A DNA stretch of 11,763 nt from an uncultured Flavobacteriales bacterium (GTDB lineage: Bacteria > Bacteroidota > Bacteroidia > Flavobacteriales_E > Vicingaceae): contig CAJXRL010000063.1 of the NCBI GenBank assembly GCA_913059105.1, positions 1 to 11,763 of the forward strand, written 5' to 3'. Numbering within the stretch: position 1 is the first letter of the stretch; each line of letters starts with the position of its first letter. Shown here one piece after another: positions 1 through 7,437 of this stretch. Both the position numbers and the translations under genes were made by a program. The notes beneath the pieces are model-generated. The model worked only from the letters and a program-made list of their open reading frames with translations, did no database searches and was not told the origin of the DNA.

Positions 1-39
1 TGCCTGTCTCGTGGGCTCCGAGATGTGTATAAGAGACAG
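1..39. other. Nextera adapter contamination, left end
   Basis: Bases 6-39 match the 34-nt Illumina Nextera read-2 transposase adapter with one mismatch (C instead of G at 19). The last 19 bases (21-39) are the Tn5 mosaic end AGATGTGTATAAGAGACAG. Bases 1-5 (TGCCT) fit the inner end of an i7 index whose full form appears at the right end. This is library-preparation sequence, not host DNA. It should be trimmed before any gene is called here. Confidence 0.98.
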
Positions 40-40
40 T

Positions 41-301
41 AGCAAAGGCTCAGGAATATGGTTTGTTCGAATGGCAGGATTAAATTCATTGATTAAAATG
101 AAAACAAAAAACAGCACTGCCATCGAACAATTAAATGCAGAAATAGCTAAAACAGAAGACACTGCTGCAAAAGAAAAACTAAACGCTTCATTAGTGAAAA
201 CAAAGGCAATGAATGTGAAAATTGTTGATGCACTAAAAGAACTACAGGCAGAAGAAACCAATGGCAATATGAAGAAAATGATTGATGGTGCCCTAGAATA
301 G
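41..301 (+). CDS. Unrecognised Lys/Ala/Glu-rich protein, C-terminal fragment
   Basis: An open frame of 86 residues reaches a TAG stop at 299-301. It is open at its left edge, where host DNA meets adapter; the frame continues into the adapter and gives a spurious N-terminus ending in MCIRDS. The visible part is hydrophilic and rich in Lys, Ala, Glu and Asn, with heptad-like stretches (about residues 25-75) that suggest helix or a short coiled coil. There is no signal peptide or membrane segment in what remains. The true start is probably in the missing upstream DNA, although an ATG at 71 could in principle be used. The stop lies 3 bp from the stop of convergent rnhA, a compact arrangement that supports a real gene end. 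I do not recognise the family and assign no function. Confidence 0.6.
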   Translation, partial: SKGSGIWFVRMAGLNSLIKMKTKNSTAIEQLNAEIAKTEDTAAKEKLNASLVKTKAMNVKIVDALKELQAEETNGNMKKMIDGALE

Positions 302-304
302 GCC

Positions 305-937
305 TTATTTTCTCCCAAAGTCTGCAGGTATTTCTCCCCAGACTTTAGTTTCCCATTTTATTATCTTGTTCTGATAGTCGTTCGTATGCAACCATTTTAG
401 TGCTCGATCTACCAATTCAAAAGAATCCTCATTTGCGGCATTTCGAACCAATTTAGTATTGATTCGCTTCCGCTGAACCCAACCGATTGCAATTTTACTG
501 TCGGAATATATTGGTGTGGTATTATTTGCCTTTTTTAAATACGCTAATGCATGCACTAAAGCCAAAAATTCGCCAACATTATTAGTAGAATTTTTATAAG
601 GTCCCATTTTAAAAATTACTTTTTTAGACCTAGTTTCCACCCCCTGGTATTCCATCACTCCAGGATTTCCACTACAAGCAGCATCAACTGCAATAGTATT
701 CAAATCAGGATCTCCAATCAACGCTCGCTTCTCTGCCGAAATTGCAACCTTAGGTTGCGCAAGACCTTTGTACTTAGCGTAATTTTCTTTCACCGCTTTT
801 GTTGCTGAAGCTAAGTCAGGAAATGACTTATATTCCGCACCTTTAAATCCATCAATGCTTTTTTTGCATTCGTCCCAAGATGTGAAAACCCCATTCTTTT
901 TCCCCTTCCAAACAACGTAAAACTTTTTCTTCTTCAT
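305..937 (-). CDS. rnhA: Ribonuclease HI with N-terminal viroplasmin-like domain
   Basis: This 210-residue protein is predicted to cleave the RNA strand of RNA-DNA hybrids in the cytoplasm (R-loop and primer removal). Residues about 5-50 form the small hybrid-binding domain related to caulimovirus viroplasmin (FYVVWKGKKNGVFTSWDEC). Residues about 80-210 are the RNase H fold. Acidic catalytic residues are visible as D85 (AVDAACSGNPG), E123 (NVGEFLAL), D146 (YSDSKIAI) and D206 (PADFGRK), with spacing matching E. coli D10/E48/D70/D134. The flexible catalytic His of E. coli RNase HI has no obvious counterpart; the segment reads KWETKVWGEIPADFGRK, a pattern I associate with this bacterial subfamily. 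The ATG start at 937 has no clear Shine-Dalgarno sequence. The gene is divergent from lipB and convergent with the partial gene to its left. Confidence 0.93.
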   Translation of the reverse strand: MKKKKFYVVWKGKKNGVFTSWDECKKSIDGFKGAEYKSFPDLASATKAVKENYAKYKGLAQPKVAISAEKRALIGDPDLNTIAVDAACSGNPGVMEYQGVETRSKKVIFKMGPYKNSTNNVGEFLALVHALAYLKKANNTTPIYSDSKIAIGWVQRKRINTKLVRNAANEDSFELVDRALKWLHTNDYQNKIIKWETKVWGEIPADFGRK

Positions 938-1038
938 ATTTAAAAAAACAGGAGTATTTATTAAACGAAAGTAAACAGAACTTTGAAACCTTGTTAAGTT
1001 AACCTTCTACCCAATCCGGCGTATAAAAGCATTATTAT

Positions 1039-1046
1039 TAAATTTG
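1039..1046 (+). promoter_or_regulatory. Candidate -7 promoter element of lipB
   Basis: TAAATTTG is an exact match to the Bacteroidota sigma-A -7 consensus TAnnTTTG. Only 4 bp separate it from the lipB ATG at 1051, so the predicted transcript would start at or inside the start codon (leaderless). No convincing TTG -33 element lies at the expected distance. Confidence 0.45.
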
Positions 1047-1050
1047 TTCC

Positions 1051-1704
1051 ATGAGTTTTACAACCATTACCTTAGAGCCTACTAACTACATGGATGCATT
1101 GATGTTCCAGGAGAGCTTTTTCAATGCTCAATTAGTAAAAAAGGCAAAAGGAGAAAAAACAAGCAACACCCTAATCCTTCTACAACATACACCTGTTTAT
1201 ACTTTAGGTAAATCTGGAGATATTAGCAATTTAAAAGTGCCAATTGAAGAGACAGGGGCTGAATTTTATAAAACGAAACGTGGTGGAGATATTACTTTTC
1301 ACGGTCCAGGGCAGTTAGTTGTTTACCCTATCTTCGATACTGAAAATTATGATATTAGTGTTCGAGAATTTGTAGTAAAACTAGAGCAAAGTGTTATAGA
1401 CTGCATTGCAGAATTTGGACTAAAAGGTGCACGAGTTAATGCCGCAAGTGGAGTTTGGTTAGATGCAGGTAATGAGAATGAGAGAAAGATTTGCGCCGTG
1501 GGTTTAAAAGTTAGTCGTGGCATAAGCATGCATGGGTTGGCTTTCAATATCAACACAGATTTAAGCTATTTTGACCACATCGTACCCTGTGGGCTAGACG
1601 ATAAGTCTGTGACATCCTTAGAAAAAGAACTGGGTAAAAAGATGGACTTTTTTGAGATTCAGGGCAAATTAATTGCTCAATTCGAAAAGCATTTCAATAT
1701 GTAA
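1051..1704 (+). CDS. lipB: Octanoyl-[ACP]:protein N-octanoyltransferase
   Basis: LipB moves the octanoyl group from acyl carrier protein to a lysine of the lipoyl domains of 2-oxoacid dehydrogenases and the glycine cleavage H protein. It is the first step of de novo lipoylation in the cytoplasm. The 217 residues have family-typical length. Signature motifs are RGGDITFHGPGQLVVYP (77-93) and KICAVGLKVSRGISMHGLAF (146-165), followed by the PCG motif. K146 and C180 correspond to the catalytic Lys/Cys pair of E. coli LipB (K135/C169). The ATG at 1051 is preferred because the N-terminal strand begins directly after it; the next Met is residue 14. The stop lies 6 bp from the stop of lipA, which encodes the next enzyme and runs in the opposite direction. 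Confidence 0.97.
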   Translation: MSFTTITLEPTNYMDALMFQESFFNAQLVKKAKGEKTSNTLILLQHTPVYTLGKSGDISNLKVPIEETGAEFYKTKRGGDITFHGPGQLVVYPIFDTENYDISVREFVVKLEQSVIDCIAEFGLKGARVNAASGVWLDAGNENERKICAVGLKVSRGISMHGLAFNINTDLSYFDHIVPCGLDDKSVTSLEKELGKKMDFFEIQGKLIAQFEKHFNM

Positions 1705-1710
1705 TTAGGA

Positions 1711-2589
1711 TCAAAGGTGCTTCTCAGCATGGTAAGAAGATCTCACCAATGGTCCACTTTCAACATGCGTAAAGCCCCGCTTCATACCTTCTTCTTTATA
1801 AAAAGCAAAAACATCTGGATGTACAAATTCTGAAATAGGAATATGCTTTTTTGAAGGTTGCATGTATTGTCCAATGGTCATAATACTCACTCCCGCATTT
1901 CTCAGGTCATCCATCGTTGCTAATACTTCTTCTTTGAATTCACCAAGTCCAACCATAATACCAGATTTGGTCTTCTCAATTCCACCGTCTTTCAACCGTT
2001 TCAGAACCTCTAAACTTCTATCGTATTTAGCCTGAATTCTCACTTTTGCCGTAATTCTTCTCACCGTTTCCATGTTGTGAGAAACAATCTCAGGGGCGAC
2101 CTCAATAATAGGTTTCAAATTTTCCCACTCCCCTTTAAAATCAGGGATTAAGGTTTCAATGGTAATGCCAGGGTTGTGTTTTCTAATTAATTCAATCGTT
2201 CTTTTCCAAGCATCAGCACCTCCGTCTTTCAAATCATCTCTATCTACAGATGTGATAACAGCGTGCTTTAAATTCATTAATTTAATAGACTTAGCAACCC
2301 TCAAAGCTTCAAACGGATCAACGTCTTCCGGTTTACCAGTAGCTACATTGCAAAACTGGCAAGACCTCGTACAGGTATTTCCTAAAATCATGAAAGTTGC
2401 AGTTCCTGCACTCCAACACTCTGCTTGGTTTGGGCATTTTCCCGACTCACAAATGGTATTAAGCTTATGTTCCTTAACTACCTTCTTTGTTTCACGGTAC
2501 TCTATTCCTGAAGAAATTTTGGTCTTCAACCAATCCGGTTTCCCAATCTTAACTTCTTGATCCTTTTTGTTCTTGAATAAATTCGCCAC
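1711..2589 (-). CDS. lipA: Lipoyl synthase (radical SAM)
   Basis: LipA inserts two sulfur atoms at C6 and C8 of protein-bound octanoyl groups, completing the lipoyl cofactor begun by LipB. The 292-residue protein carries both iron-sulfur cluster motifs. The auxiliary cluster motif is CESGKCPNQAEC (C47, C52, C58). The radical-SAM motif is CTRSCQFC (C73, C77, C80). The C-terminal RSSYHA motif (283-288) supplies the serine ligand of the auxiliary cluster. All key residues are present, so the enzyme looks intact. Translation appears to start at GTG (2589-2587), since no ATG lies near and the N-terminus MANLFKNKKD is plausible; there is no clear Shine-Dalgarno. A TACCTTTG element lies 23 bp upstream. 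The gene converges on lipB. Confidence 0.97.
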   Translation of the reverse strand: MANLFKNKKDQEVKIGKPDWLKTKISSGIEYRETKKVVKEHKLNTICESGKCPNQAECWSAGTATFMILGNTCTRSCQFCNVATGKPEDVDPFEALRVAKSIKLMNLKHAVITSVDRDDLKDGGADAWKRTIELIRKHNPGITIETLIPDFKGEWENLKPIIEVAPEIVSHNMETVRRITAKVRIQAKYDRSLEVLKRLKDGGIEKTKSGIMVGLGEFKEEVLATMDDLRNAGVSIMTIGQYMQPSKKHIPISEFVHPDVFAFYKEEGMKRGFTHVESGPLVRSSYHAEKHL

Positions 2590-2612
2590 AGCTCGATTTG
2601 TTTTTAGGCTAA

Positions 2613-2620
2613 CAAAGGTA
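2613..2620 (-). promoter_or_regulatory. Candidate -7 promoter element of lipA
   Basis: Read on the minus strand this is TACCTTTG, an exact TAnnTTTG match, ending 23 bp before the GTG start. It would give a leader of about 17 nt. No TTG -33 element is seen at the usual distance. A weak hairpin (CCTTAT at 2642-2647 pairing with ATAAGG at 2660-2665) lies just upstream and may belong to the end of the marC transcript or be chance. Confidence 0.45.
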
Positions 2621-2754
2621 TTAAACGAAAAGTTTTAGATACCTTATTTTCAATAAAACATAAGGCAAAAGATATTCCTTACTGCAGACATTATCCTTTT
2701 CCAATCTGCACTCCCCTCATTCGAAATTTTTTATTCTACGTTCCTCATTCTTAC

Positions 2755-3321
2755 TTAAAACCCTACATTGGTTCTAAATAGCTTAATGGCTATTGCCAAT
2801 AATATAATTCCGAACACTTTACGAAGTATCGCAATTCCTCCAGAACCTAATATCCTTTCTATTTTAGTTGACAGCTTCAATACAGCATAAACCACAATTA
2901 TATTTAAAACAATTGCGACAATAATATTTTGCACCTCATATTCTGCTCTCAAAGAAAGCAGCGAAGTCATCGTTCCAGCGCCTGCAATCAGTGGAAATGC
3001 GATAGGCACAATTGAAGCCGTTTCGGGAATATCATCTTTGTAAAGCTTAATGCCTAAAATCATTTCTAAAGCCAGAAAAAACAACACAAATGAACCAGCT
3101 ATTGCAAAAGAGCTCACATCAATGCCAATAACATTTAAAATTGACTCACCTAAAAACAAAAAAGCAATCATAAGCAGCATAGCAACAATACTGGCCTTTT
3201 CAGATTTAATGTGACCTACTTTTTGTCGTAAGTCAATTATAATAGGAACTGAACCAACAATATCGATTACTGCGAAGAGAATCATTCCGACGGTAAATAT
3301 TTCTTTTATATTGAATTGCAT
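2755..3321 (-). CDS. MarC family integral membrane protein
   Basis: A 188-residue inner-membrane protein of the MarC (UPF0056) family. The biochemical role of the family is not settled; the E. coli name comes from a proposed link to multiple antibiotic resistance that was later questioned. About six hydrophobic segments are visible (roughly 7-29, 43-64, 71-91, 103-123, 132-152, 164-182). Family-type motifs are DIVGSVPI (20-27) in the first helix and PIAFPLIAGAGTMTS (106-120) in the fourth. The frame extends 13 codons further upstream to an ATG at 3360. I choose the ATG at 3321 because the protein then begins right before the first helix, and because a TAnnTTTG promoter element (3355-3348) sits inside the longer version. 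Its neighbours lipA and rnr are on the same strand, but the gaps and separate promoter elements argue against a tight operon. Confidence 0.9.
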   Translation of the reverse strand: MQFNIKEIFTVGMILFAVIDIVGSVPIIIDLRQKVGHIKSEKASIVAMLLMIAFLFLGESILNVIGIDVSSFAIAGSFVLFFLALEMILGIKLYKDDIPETASIVPIAFPLIAGAGTMTSLLSLRAEYEVQNIIVAIVLNIIVVYAVLKLSTKIERILGSGGIAILRKVFGIILLAIAIKLFRTNVGF

Positions 3322-3634
3322 CTTATCTAAAATTAAATTTTGGCCGGCAAAATTACACAAAGCATCAATTCAAAATTCATCCCCTATAAAGGCGGAATCC
3401 AGTGCAATGAAGAAAGAATAATATCAGACCCTTATTATTTTCCGGACATCTTAAATGTTGAAGAGATCATGGCTAACATCATTTTCATGCTTCAAAGTTC
3501 ACAGCTAAAAGAACAAGAGTTGGGCTTCGAGATAATTTGGTCGATAGGAGAGTAAAAATCAAAAAAATTCAATCTGCCAATTCAATAAGACAGGTGAACT
3601 ATTACAGAATGCACTATTAAATAAATTCCCTTCT
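3322..3634. other. Intergenic gap with promoter and a doubtful small ORF
   Basis: These 313 bases separate the marC-family start from the rnr stop; both genes run on the minus strand. They hold the marC promoter element. On the plus strand there is an open frame of 71 codons (3340-3555) that starts only with TTG; its first ATG is near 3469. Its right part reads like a peptide (FPDILNVEEIMANIIFMLQSS) with ordinary codon choice, so it might be a relic or a short unannotated gene. I cannot recognise it, and it overlaps the marC promoter. Bases 3556-3634 are AT-rich with no clear terminator hairpin for rnr. Confidence 0.35.
3348..3355 (-). promoter_or_regulatory. Candidate -7 promoter element of marC-family gene
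   Basis: On the minus strand this reads TAATTTTG, an exact TAnnTTTG match 26 bp before the preferred ATG at 3321. A TTTTG lies upstream at 3375-3371, but its spacing (about 15 bp) is shorter than usual for a -33 element. The position implies a transcription start near 3341, downstream of the alternative ATG at 3360. Confidence 0.4.
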
Positions 3635-5800
3635 TTAAAAATCACTCAACAATTCAAAATCCAATTGCTTTTTCGAGAGATCTGCTTTTAAAACCTTCAC
3701 GGTTACTTCATCCCCAATTCTAAACAATCTCCCGCTGCGCTTACCCTCTACAGCATAATTATCAGGATTGAAGTTATAAAAATCATCTTTCATACTGCGT
3801 AATCGTACCATGCCTTCGCATTTGTTGTCTTCTAGTTCTACAAAAATTCCCCATTCGCTTACACCAGAAACAACACCTCCAAACACTTCGCCTTCTTTGT
3901 CTTGCATAAATTTTACCTGCATAAACTTTATGCTGGCACGTTCAGCTTCGCTTGCTAATTTCTCTCGCTCAGATGAGTGCTTGCATTTTTCTTCCAAAGC
4001 AACAGCGTCAACCGCTTTTCCTCCATCTAAATAATACTGTAACAAGCGGTGAACCATCACATCAGGATAACGACGAATCGGTGAAGTAAAGTGAGAATAG
4101 AATTTAAATCCTAACCCATAATGCCCTACATTTTGTGTTGAATAAACTGCCTTTGACATGGTTCTTATGGCCAACTGTGAGATTAAGGCTTCTTCTGCTT
4201 TTCCTTGAACGTCAGTCATTAATCGATTTAACGTATCCGTAATACCTCTTGGCGATGTAGTATCTATTCGGTAGCCAAACTTTTTGATGAACTCACTAAA
4301 GGTTTGCAACTTCTCAGGATCCGGGCTGTCGTGAATTCTGTAAACAAAAGGTTTAGGTGTTTTCATCTCACCAACTCGCTGCACTTGAGTTCCTTCCGCC
4401 ATTGCTCCAATAAACTCGGCCACTTTTTTATTGGCCATCAGCATAAACTCTTCAATTAACTTGTTGGCGTCTTTCTGCTCTTTCAAAAACACACCTAAAG
4501 GTTCTCCCTTTTCGTCTAATTCAAACTTGACTTCTAAGGTGTTGAAGTTGATCGACCCTTTCTTGAACCGATCTTGTCGAAGCTGCTTTGCCAACCTGTC
4601 TAGGGTTAAAATCTCATCTTGATAATCTCCCTTTCCCGTTTCAATTACTTGTTGCGCTTCTTCATAGCTGAATCTTCTGTCGGAATGAATTACTGTTCTG
4701 CCAAACCACTGTTTGTGAATCTTGGTATCCTCGCTCATTTCAAACATGGCTGAAAAGCAATACTTATCTTCATTGGGTCGCAATGAACAGGCAAAATTTG
4801 AAAGTACCTCTGGTAACATAGGCACTACTCTATCCACCAAGTACACAGAAGTAGCTCTTTCGTAAGCTTCGTTATCTAGCGCACTCCCTTCTTTTAAATA
4901 GTGACTAACATCTGCGATGTGCACCCCAATTTCCCAATTCCCATTCTTTAACTTCTCTAAAGAGAGGGCATCGTCAAAATCCTTTGCATCCGCAGGATCG
5001 ATAGTAAAAGTGGTTACTTTTCTTAAGTCCTTTCGTTTTTTAATTTCTGATTCTTGAATACTAACGTCTAAGTTTTCTGCGGCCGCTTCTATTCCTTCAG
5101 GGAACTTAAGTGGCAAGCCATATTCTGCTAATATGGAATGCATCTCGGTTTCGTTCTCTCCAGGTTTCCCTAAAACTTGAATTATCTCTCCAAAGGGGCT
5201 ATCTGTATCATTTGGCCAATGCGTTAATTTTGCAATCACTTTTTCTCCATCTGTAGCTCCATTCAGTTTATCCAGCGGAATAAAAAGGTCCACCGACATT
5301 CTTTTGCTATCAGGCACTAGAAATGCATACTTTAATGATTTTTGGAGTGTTCCAACAAATTCTGTTTGTGCTCTTTCTATTACTTCTATTACTTTTCCGA
5401 TGGGTTTTCCATTTCGCTTTACTCGTAAAATTGCCACCTCAACCACATCTCCGTGAAGTGCAATACCCAAATCTTTTTCGCCAATATAAATATCATTTGG
5501 CATTCCTTCTACCTCAACGTAAGCAGTTCCACTTGTTGTCATGTCTACTTTGCCAATCAACTTGTCAAGGTTCGATTCATGATTTACCAATTTGAACTTC
5601 CCAGGCTTTTCTTCAATCAAAGCTTCATTTGCCTCTAATTCGAACAATACTTTTGCAATAATCTTCTTTTTCGAAGTTTGAGTTATGTTGAGTTGTCTCG
5701 ATACTTGTTTGTAGTTCATTGCCAATGTTGGATTGGCACGAAACACACCTAACACTTTTTGCTGTAAAGAATTAGGTTTTGATTTTTGATTTTTGGGCAT
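3635..5800 (-). CDS. rnr: Ribonuclease R (3'-5' exoribonuclease)
   Basis: RNase R degrades structured RNA processively from the 3' end in the cytoplasm and acts in mRNA decay and rRNA quality control. The 721 residues match RNase R in length and domain order: an N-terminal helix-turn-helix-like domain (about 10-75), cold-shock/OB domains (about 80-235), the RNB catalytic domain (about 258-590) and a C-terminal S1 domain (about 635-718). The catalytic stretch TIDPADAKDFDDALS has D268, D274, D276 and D277, matching the four metal-binding Asp of E. coli RNase R. The second signature, HFTSPIRRYPDVMVHRLLQY, begins at 570. Unlike E. coli RNase R it lacks a long basic C-terminal tail. The ATG at 5800 opens the basic N-terminus MPKNQKSKPN. 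A TAAATTTG element lies 57 bp upstream, so it is probably transcribed alone. Confidence 0.96.
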   Translation of the reverse strand: MPKNQKSKPNSLQQKVLGVFRANPTLAMNYKQVSRQLNITQTSKKKIIAKVLFELEANEALIEEKPGKFKLVNHESNLDKLIGKVDMTTSGTAYVEVEGMPNDIYIGEKDLGIALHGDVVEVAILRVKRNGKPIGKVIEVIERAQTEFVGTLQKSLKYAFLVPDSKRMSVDLFIPLDKLNGATDGEKVIAKLTHWPNDTDSPFGEIIQVLGKPGENETEMHSILAEYGLPLKFPEGIEAAAENLDVSIQESEIKKRKDLRKVTTFTIDPADAKDFDDALSLEKLKNGNWEIGVHIADVSHYLKEGSALDNEAYERATSVYLVDRVVPMLPEVLSNFACSLRPNEDKYCFSAMFEMSEDTKIHKQWFGRTVIHSDRRFSYEEAQQVIETGKGDYQDEILTLDRLAKQLRQDRFKKGSINFNTLEVKFELDEKGEPLGVFLKEQKDANKLIEEFMLMANKKVAEFIGAMAEGTQVQRVGEMKTPKPFVYRIHDSPDPEKLQTFSEFIKKFGYRIDTTSPRGITDTLNRLMTDVQGKAEEALISQLAIRTMSKAVYSTQNVGHYGLGFKFYSHFTSPIRRYPDVMVHRLLQYYLDGGKAVDAVALEEKCKHSSEREKLASEAERASIKFMQVKFMQDKEGEVFGGVVSGVSEWGIFVELEDNKCEGMVRLRSMKDDFYNFNPDNYAVEGKRSGRLFRIGDEVTVKVLKADLSKKQLDFELLSDF

Positions 5801-5857
5801 GGATGAATACGGAATTAATGTGATTGGAAAGTAGGTATTATTTCCTTCTGATTACCA

Positions 5858-5865
5858 CAAATTTA
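5858..5865 (-). promoter_or_regulatory. Candidate -7 promoter element of rnr
   Basis: Minus-strand TAAATTTG is an exact TAnnTTTG match, giving a predicted leader of about 50 nt to the rnr ATG. No TTG -33 partner is seen at the standard spacing. The rest of 5801-5952 is AT-rich, without a clear terminator for the gene upstream. Confidence 0.4.
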
Positions 5866-5952
5866 AGGATGGTTTTTGATGTGCTTGCGATTTATAACCA
5901 ATTAGGTTGAATCTTAAAGAAGACTTAACATGGGACTTACAAGAAATCCGAA

Positions 5953-7437
5953 TCAGTTGAACTTTTTAGAAATTACGACTTTTTGAATTTGTCCTCCAAC
6001 TTTCAAAAAGTAAAGACCATTTGGAAAATTACTTAAGTCTATTTTTTCTTGTTCTTTTGAGATATTGAATTCCAATAAAACAGCTCCAGTTATGGAAGTT
6101 ATTTGAACTGACTCTCCAAGTTTATTCTTGGTTTCAAGCGAAATTTCTTGGTTTGCAGGGTTGGGGTAAATTGAAAATAGCTTTTCTCTCTTAATTTCTA
6201 CTATATCTGTTGGCTTGTTTTGGTATACTCTTACATGACCTGCATTTCTGCCATTATCAGAATTAAATGGAGCTCCAATCCCTATTCGATCTCCAATAGA
6301 GTCCAAACTAATAGACCAACCAGATCCGTCGCCTATTAATTCACCATTAATATCGCTCCCTCTTTGAATCCAAGCCGTTGCATTCCATTCATATATACGG
6401 ACCTTATCTGTCGCATTTCCAATTGCTATACGATCTCCAACAGCATTCATGCTAACCTTCCAACCCAATTGGTTATATCTCGAAACTCCGTCTATATCTG
6501 CTCCTAATTGAGTCCAACTTGTTCCATCCCATTGATAAATTCGACCATGTCCTGAAAATATTTCATTCATGGAATTTTTAGAAGCTCCAATCACTAATCG
6601 ATCTCCAGATGAATTGATACTAATTGAACGTCCAGATTCGTCACCAGCATATTCTCCATCTATATCTGCCCCTAATTGAGTCCATGCCAAACCATTCCAT
6701 TCATACACACGAACATGACCAGCGTCTGTTCCATTTCCATCATTTAAAAATGCTCCAATCGCTAATTTATTTCCAAAGGCATTCATACATACTGCAGCTG
6801 AAATATCACCCGCAGCTTCCCCATCAATATCTGCTCCCAATTGATTCCAAGCCGTTCCATTCCAATCATAGATGCGAACATGTCCTGCATCAGCCCCATT
6901 TCCATCATTACCCCCAGCTCCAATTGCTAATCTGTTTCCAGAAGCATTCATACTCACATAACCAGATCTGTCTCCGGCAGCTTCTCCATCTATATCTCCA
7001 CCTAATTGAACCCAAGAAGTTCCATTCCATTCATAAATACGAACATGACCAGCTTCGGCTCCGTTTCCATCATTTTCTGTTGCTCCAATAGCTATTCGGT
7101 CTCCAACAGCATTCATACTAACCGAAATTCCAGATTGATCACCTTCTGCTTCTCCATCTATATCTGCTCCCAATTGCATCCAAGTTGTTCCTATCCATTC
7201 ATAAATGCGAACATGGCCAGAATTGTCTCCGTTTCCATTATTCTCTTGGGCTCCAATCGCAATTCTATTTCCAGAAGCGTTCAAACTGATCTGCGCACCT
7301 GACAAATCTCCGACTGCTTCTCCATCTATATTAAATCCTAATTGCGTCCATTGGGCGCTTGAGATTATAGGACTTAAAAAGAGTATGGATATAAAAACAA
7401 GAAAAATAGTTTTTTGCGTAAAAGAGGTCGTTGTCAT
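5953..7437 (-). CDS. Secreted seven-repeat beta-propeller protein with T9SS sorting domain
   Basis: A 494-residue exported protein. Residues 1-28 are a signal peptide: a basic/polar start, the hydrophobic core IFLVFISILFL, and a likely cleavage after SSA. Residues 30-406 are seven tandem repeats beginning at 30, 86, 142, 197, 252, 308 and 356. Each follows the pattern WTQLGxDIDGEAxGDxSG, SxNAxGDRIAIGA, NDGNG, AGHVRIYEWNGT. Seven units of about 56 residues with alternating strands fit a closed seven-bladed beta-propeller. Repeat 6 is 8 residues short and lacks the NDGNG/AGH loop; repeats 3 and 4 share the same one-residue deletion. Residues about 419-494 (FSIYPNPANQEISLE through NGLYFLKVGGQIQKVVI) are a type A C-terminal signal for the Bacteroidota type IX secretion system, so the protein should be released or anchored outside the outer membrane. 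Function and ligand are unknown. No TAnnTTTG element is seen upstream. Confidence 0.9.
   Translation of the reverse strand: MTTTSFTQKTIFLVFISILFLSPIISSAQWTQLGFNIDGEAVGDLSGAQISLNASGNRIAIGAQENNGNGDNSGHVRIYEWIGTTWMQLGADIDGEAEGDQSGISVSMNAVGDRIAIGATENDGNGAEAGHVRIYEWNGTSWVQLGGDIDGEAAGDRSGYVSMNASGNRLAIGAGGNDGNGADAGHVRIYDWNGTAWNQLGADIDGEAAGDISAAVCMNAFGNKLAIGAFLNDGNGTDAGHVRVYEWNGLAWTQLGADIDGEYAGDESGRSISINSSGDRLVIGASKNSMNEIFSGHGRIYQWDGTSWTQLGADIDGVSRYNQLGWKVSMNAVGDRIAIGNATDKVRIYEWNATAWIQRGSDINGELIGDGSGWSISLDSIGDRIGIGAPFNSDNGRNAGHVRVYQNKPTDIVEIKREKLFSIYPNPANQEISLETKNKLGESVQITSITGAVLLEFNISKEQEKIDLSNFPNGLYFLKVGGQIQKVVISKKFN
6220..7350 (-). repeat. Seven tandem coding repeats of about 165-168 bp
   Basis: The repeat units inside the secreted protein are also visible in the DNA. 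On the plus strand TCTCCATCTATATCTGC-like blocks followed by CCAATTG or CTAATTG recur about every 165 bp (for example near 6652, 6984, 7151 and 7319). Units 1, 2 and 5 are 168 bp, 3 and 4 are 165 bp, unit 6 is 144 bp, and unit 7 is about 153 bp before the linker. The frame is intact throughout. Tandem similarity of this kind can expand or contract by recombination and can be misassembled from short reads. Confidence 0.9.

Noticed and set aside
993..1003. Palindrome GTTAAGTTAAC between rnhA and lipB
   Set aside because: Eleven AT-rich bases; expected by chance at this length and composition.
2642..2665. Hairpin CCTTAT/ATAAGG as a terminator for the marC-family gene
   Set aside because: The stem is short with a bulge, lies about 90 bp past the stop, and has no T-tract on the minus strand; support is too weak.
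2715..2750. Direct repeat CCTCATTC (2715-2722 and 2743-2750)
   Set aside because: Only 8 bp and two copies; likely chance in AT-rich sequence.
3322..3360. Longer MarC-family start at 3360
   Set aside because: The extra 13 residues precede the normal N-terminus, and the likely promoter element lies within them.
6624..7091. Long plus-strand ORFs opposite the repeat protein (also 7006-7302 and 7205-7444)
   Set aside because: They are antisense shadows of the repeats, with His/Leu/Pro/Ser-rich nonsense composition and periodic patterns imposed by the real gene.
6220..7350. CRISPR array
   Set aside because: The regular repeats are coding, about 165 bp long, diverged and in frame, with no unique spacers.
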